A DNA stretch of 64,000 nucleotides from Bacillus sp. BA3. GTDB lineage: Bacteria; Bacillota; Bacilli; Bacillales; DSM-1321. The stretch spans positions 177,754-241,753 of the forward strand of contig PIZR01000006.1 of the NCBI GenBank assembly GCA_002835675.1, read 5' to 3'. The notes below the pieces were generated by a model. It searched no databases, was not told the DNA's origin, and saw nothing but the letters and a program-made list of their open reading frames with translations. Below are positions 63,247 to 64,000 of the stretch, piece after piece; the stretch's first letter is position 1; each line of letters starts with the position of its first letter. The position numbers were made by a program, and so were the translations under genes.

Positions 63247-64000
63247 ATGTGGATTTTTGCAGCACTCATCACCAGCTTATGTTTCGGAATCAATAACAGC
63301 ATTTTCAAATGGAGCAGCGGAAAAGGCTATTCCAAGATACATATCCAATTTTTCTTTTATTTTTCAGCTTTTATTTTGTCCATTATTTATGGAATGTTTA
63401 TGGATGGTTTGCAGCTGAACTGGCTGTCCATCATGCTTGGTGCAGCAATTGGTGTACTGAACGCTAATGGTAACATCCAGATGGCAAGCGCCTTTGAAAA
63501 AGGGCCGGCAAGCTTGACATCACCATTAATCGCAGCGAATGCCATATTCCCCATACTCTGTGCAGCTTTAATTTTTCACGAACATATTTCCTCCTTGCAG
63601 TGGAGTGGAATAGTCTGCATGTTTCTCGCTACATTAGTTATCCAGTATACACCTAACGCCAAAGGTAACCATCAGTATGTCCCTTGGATCATGCACACAG
63701 TATTCTCCATCTTATCATTCGGAGTGCTCGGAATTCTAATGACGACATCAACACGTCTTCATTTAAACTCCCTTGATATCCTTGTATCAATGTATGGAGG
63801 CGGAATGCTTTATCTTCTTTCGGCTCTGGCCTTAAAAAAAGAAAAAATCAAGCTAAAGGAAGTCAAAATCGGTTCCTTAGTAGGTTTTTTAAGCATGATA
63901 GGCTATGGATGTTATTTCTTTGCATTGAACACAGGGATCGCAAGCATCATTTTCCCTGTCGTCAGCCTGAACTGTTTAGTTGTCGTATTCGCTGGATGCT
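63247..64000 (+). CDS. EamA/DMT family transporter (partial, C-terminus off window)
   Basis: 251 codons are present. About eight hydrophobic helices begin with MWIFAALITSLCFGINNSIF, and the two EamA repeats show ANGNIQMASAFEKGPASLTS followed by PLIAANAIFPILCAALIFHE, and later MIGYGCYFFALNTGIASIIF. This is the drug/metabolite transporter superfamily; substrate unknown. ATG 63247 has only a weak GAAGAGA site, but upstream in-frame codons are stops or unlikely. It runs to the window end, so length is unknown. Confidence 0.85.
   Translation, partial: MWIFAALITSLCFGINNSIFKWSSGKGYSKIHIQFFFYFSAFILSIIYGMFMDGLQLNWLSIMLGAAIGVLNANGNIQMASAFEKGPASLTSPLIAANAIFPILCAALIFHEHISSLQWSGIVCMFLATLVIQYTPNAKGNHQYVPWIMHTVFSILSFGVLGILMTTSTRLHLNSLDILVSMYGGGMLYLLSALALKKEKIKLKEVKIGSLVGFLSMIGYGCYFFALNTGIASIIFPVVSLNCLVVVFAGC

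Noticed and set aside
1..64000. tRNA or rRNA genes, prophage, secondary-metabolite cluster
   Set aside because: No clover-leaf sequences, ribosomal RNA stretches, phage structural genes or synthetase modules were recognised on either strand.

Overview
The window is a chromosomal stretch of an aerobic, motile, spore-former-type Bacillaceae. Nearly every recognisable gene has a close relative in Bacillus subtilis (motAB, mreBH, khtTU, nrnB, yfmL, sigL, dacC, ydbST, amtB-glnK, cstA, yfiBC, queF), but gene order differs. Residual features (a stand-alone BluB, a methionine gamma-lyase, short ~20-bp intergenic repeat arrays, a mosaic repeat with GTTGAT/ATCAAC ends) would fit the Peribacillus (Bacillus simplex) group. 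That species guess is inference from memory, not a database result.

Layout. 1-5.9 kb: partial methionine aminopeptidase, PfpI/DJ-1 protein, comFB-like gene, motAB, an AbrB-type membrane protein and mreBH. 5.9-9.2 kb: AT-rich accessory patch with an IS3-type remnant, a frameshifted pseudogene, a small secreted protein, a VanZ-like protein, a transposase tail, a decayed mosaic repeat and a small tyrosine recombinase. 9.3-13.6 kb: K+/H+ antiporter khtTU, a YihY/BrkB membrane protein and oligoribonuclease NrnB. 13.9-16.1 kb: an FMN-riboswitch operon reduced to ribE-ribB-ribH. 16.3-24.7 kb: tspO-like gene with an internal stop, methionine gamma-lyase, DEAD-box helicase, PAS histidine kinase, Na+/proline symporter and molybdopterin oxidoreductase. 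24.9-31.2 kb: two aldehyde dehydrogenases and a class III aminotransferase, all behind sigma-54 promoters, next to divergent sigL. 31.3-46.9 kb: bluB, a uridine-kinase-like gene, dacC, ydbST, a chemoreceptor, a sigma-B-type stress protein, M20 peptidase, LysM-3D cell-wall protein, ketopantoate reductase, a dicarboxylate symporter, gabD and an AI-2E family exporter. 47.2-58.2 kb: acetyl/succinyl-CoA transferase with a LytTR regulator, the TnrA-box amtB-glnK operon, cstA-ybdD and a heterodimeric ABC exporter. 58.3-60.9 kb: Fur-box region, nitroreductase, and a second accessory patch (mosaic repeat, IS1182-type and IS1595-type remnants, a small lipoprotein). 61-64 kb: aspartokinase, queF under a preQ1-I riboswitch and a partial EamA transporter.

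The most coherent regulatory story is the sigma-54 unit. sigL sits beside genes with two near-consensus -24/-12 promoters (29517-29533 and 26497-26513). Upstream of them are dyads sharing the core ATTCR-N4-TGAAT, two of them spaced 52 bp apart. No sigma-54 activator gene lies in the window, so the activator and inducing amine/amino acid remain unknown. Other cis-elements are classical: FMN and preQ1 riboswitches with terminators, paired TnrA boxes, a Fur box, a sigma-B promoter and cre candidates. I found no tRNA, rRNA, CRISPR array, prophage or biosynthetic cluster, and nothing I would call an undescribed multi-gene system.
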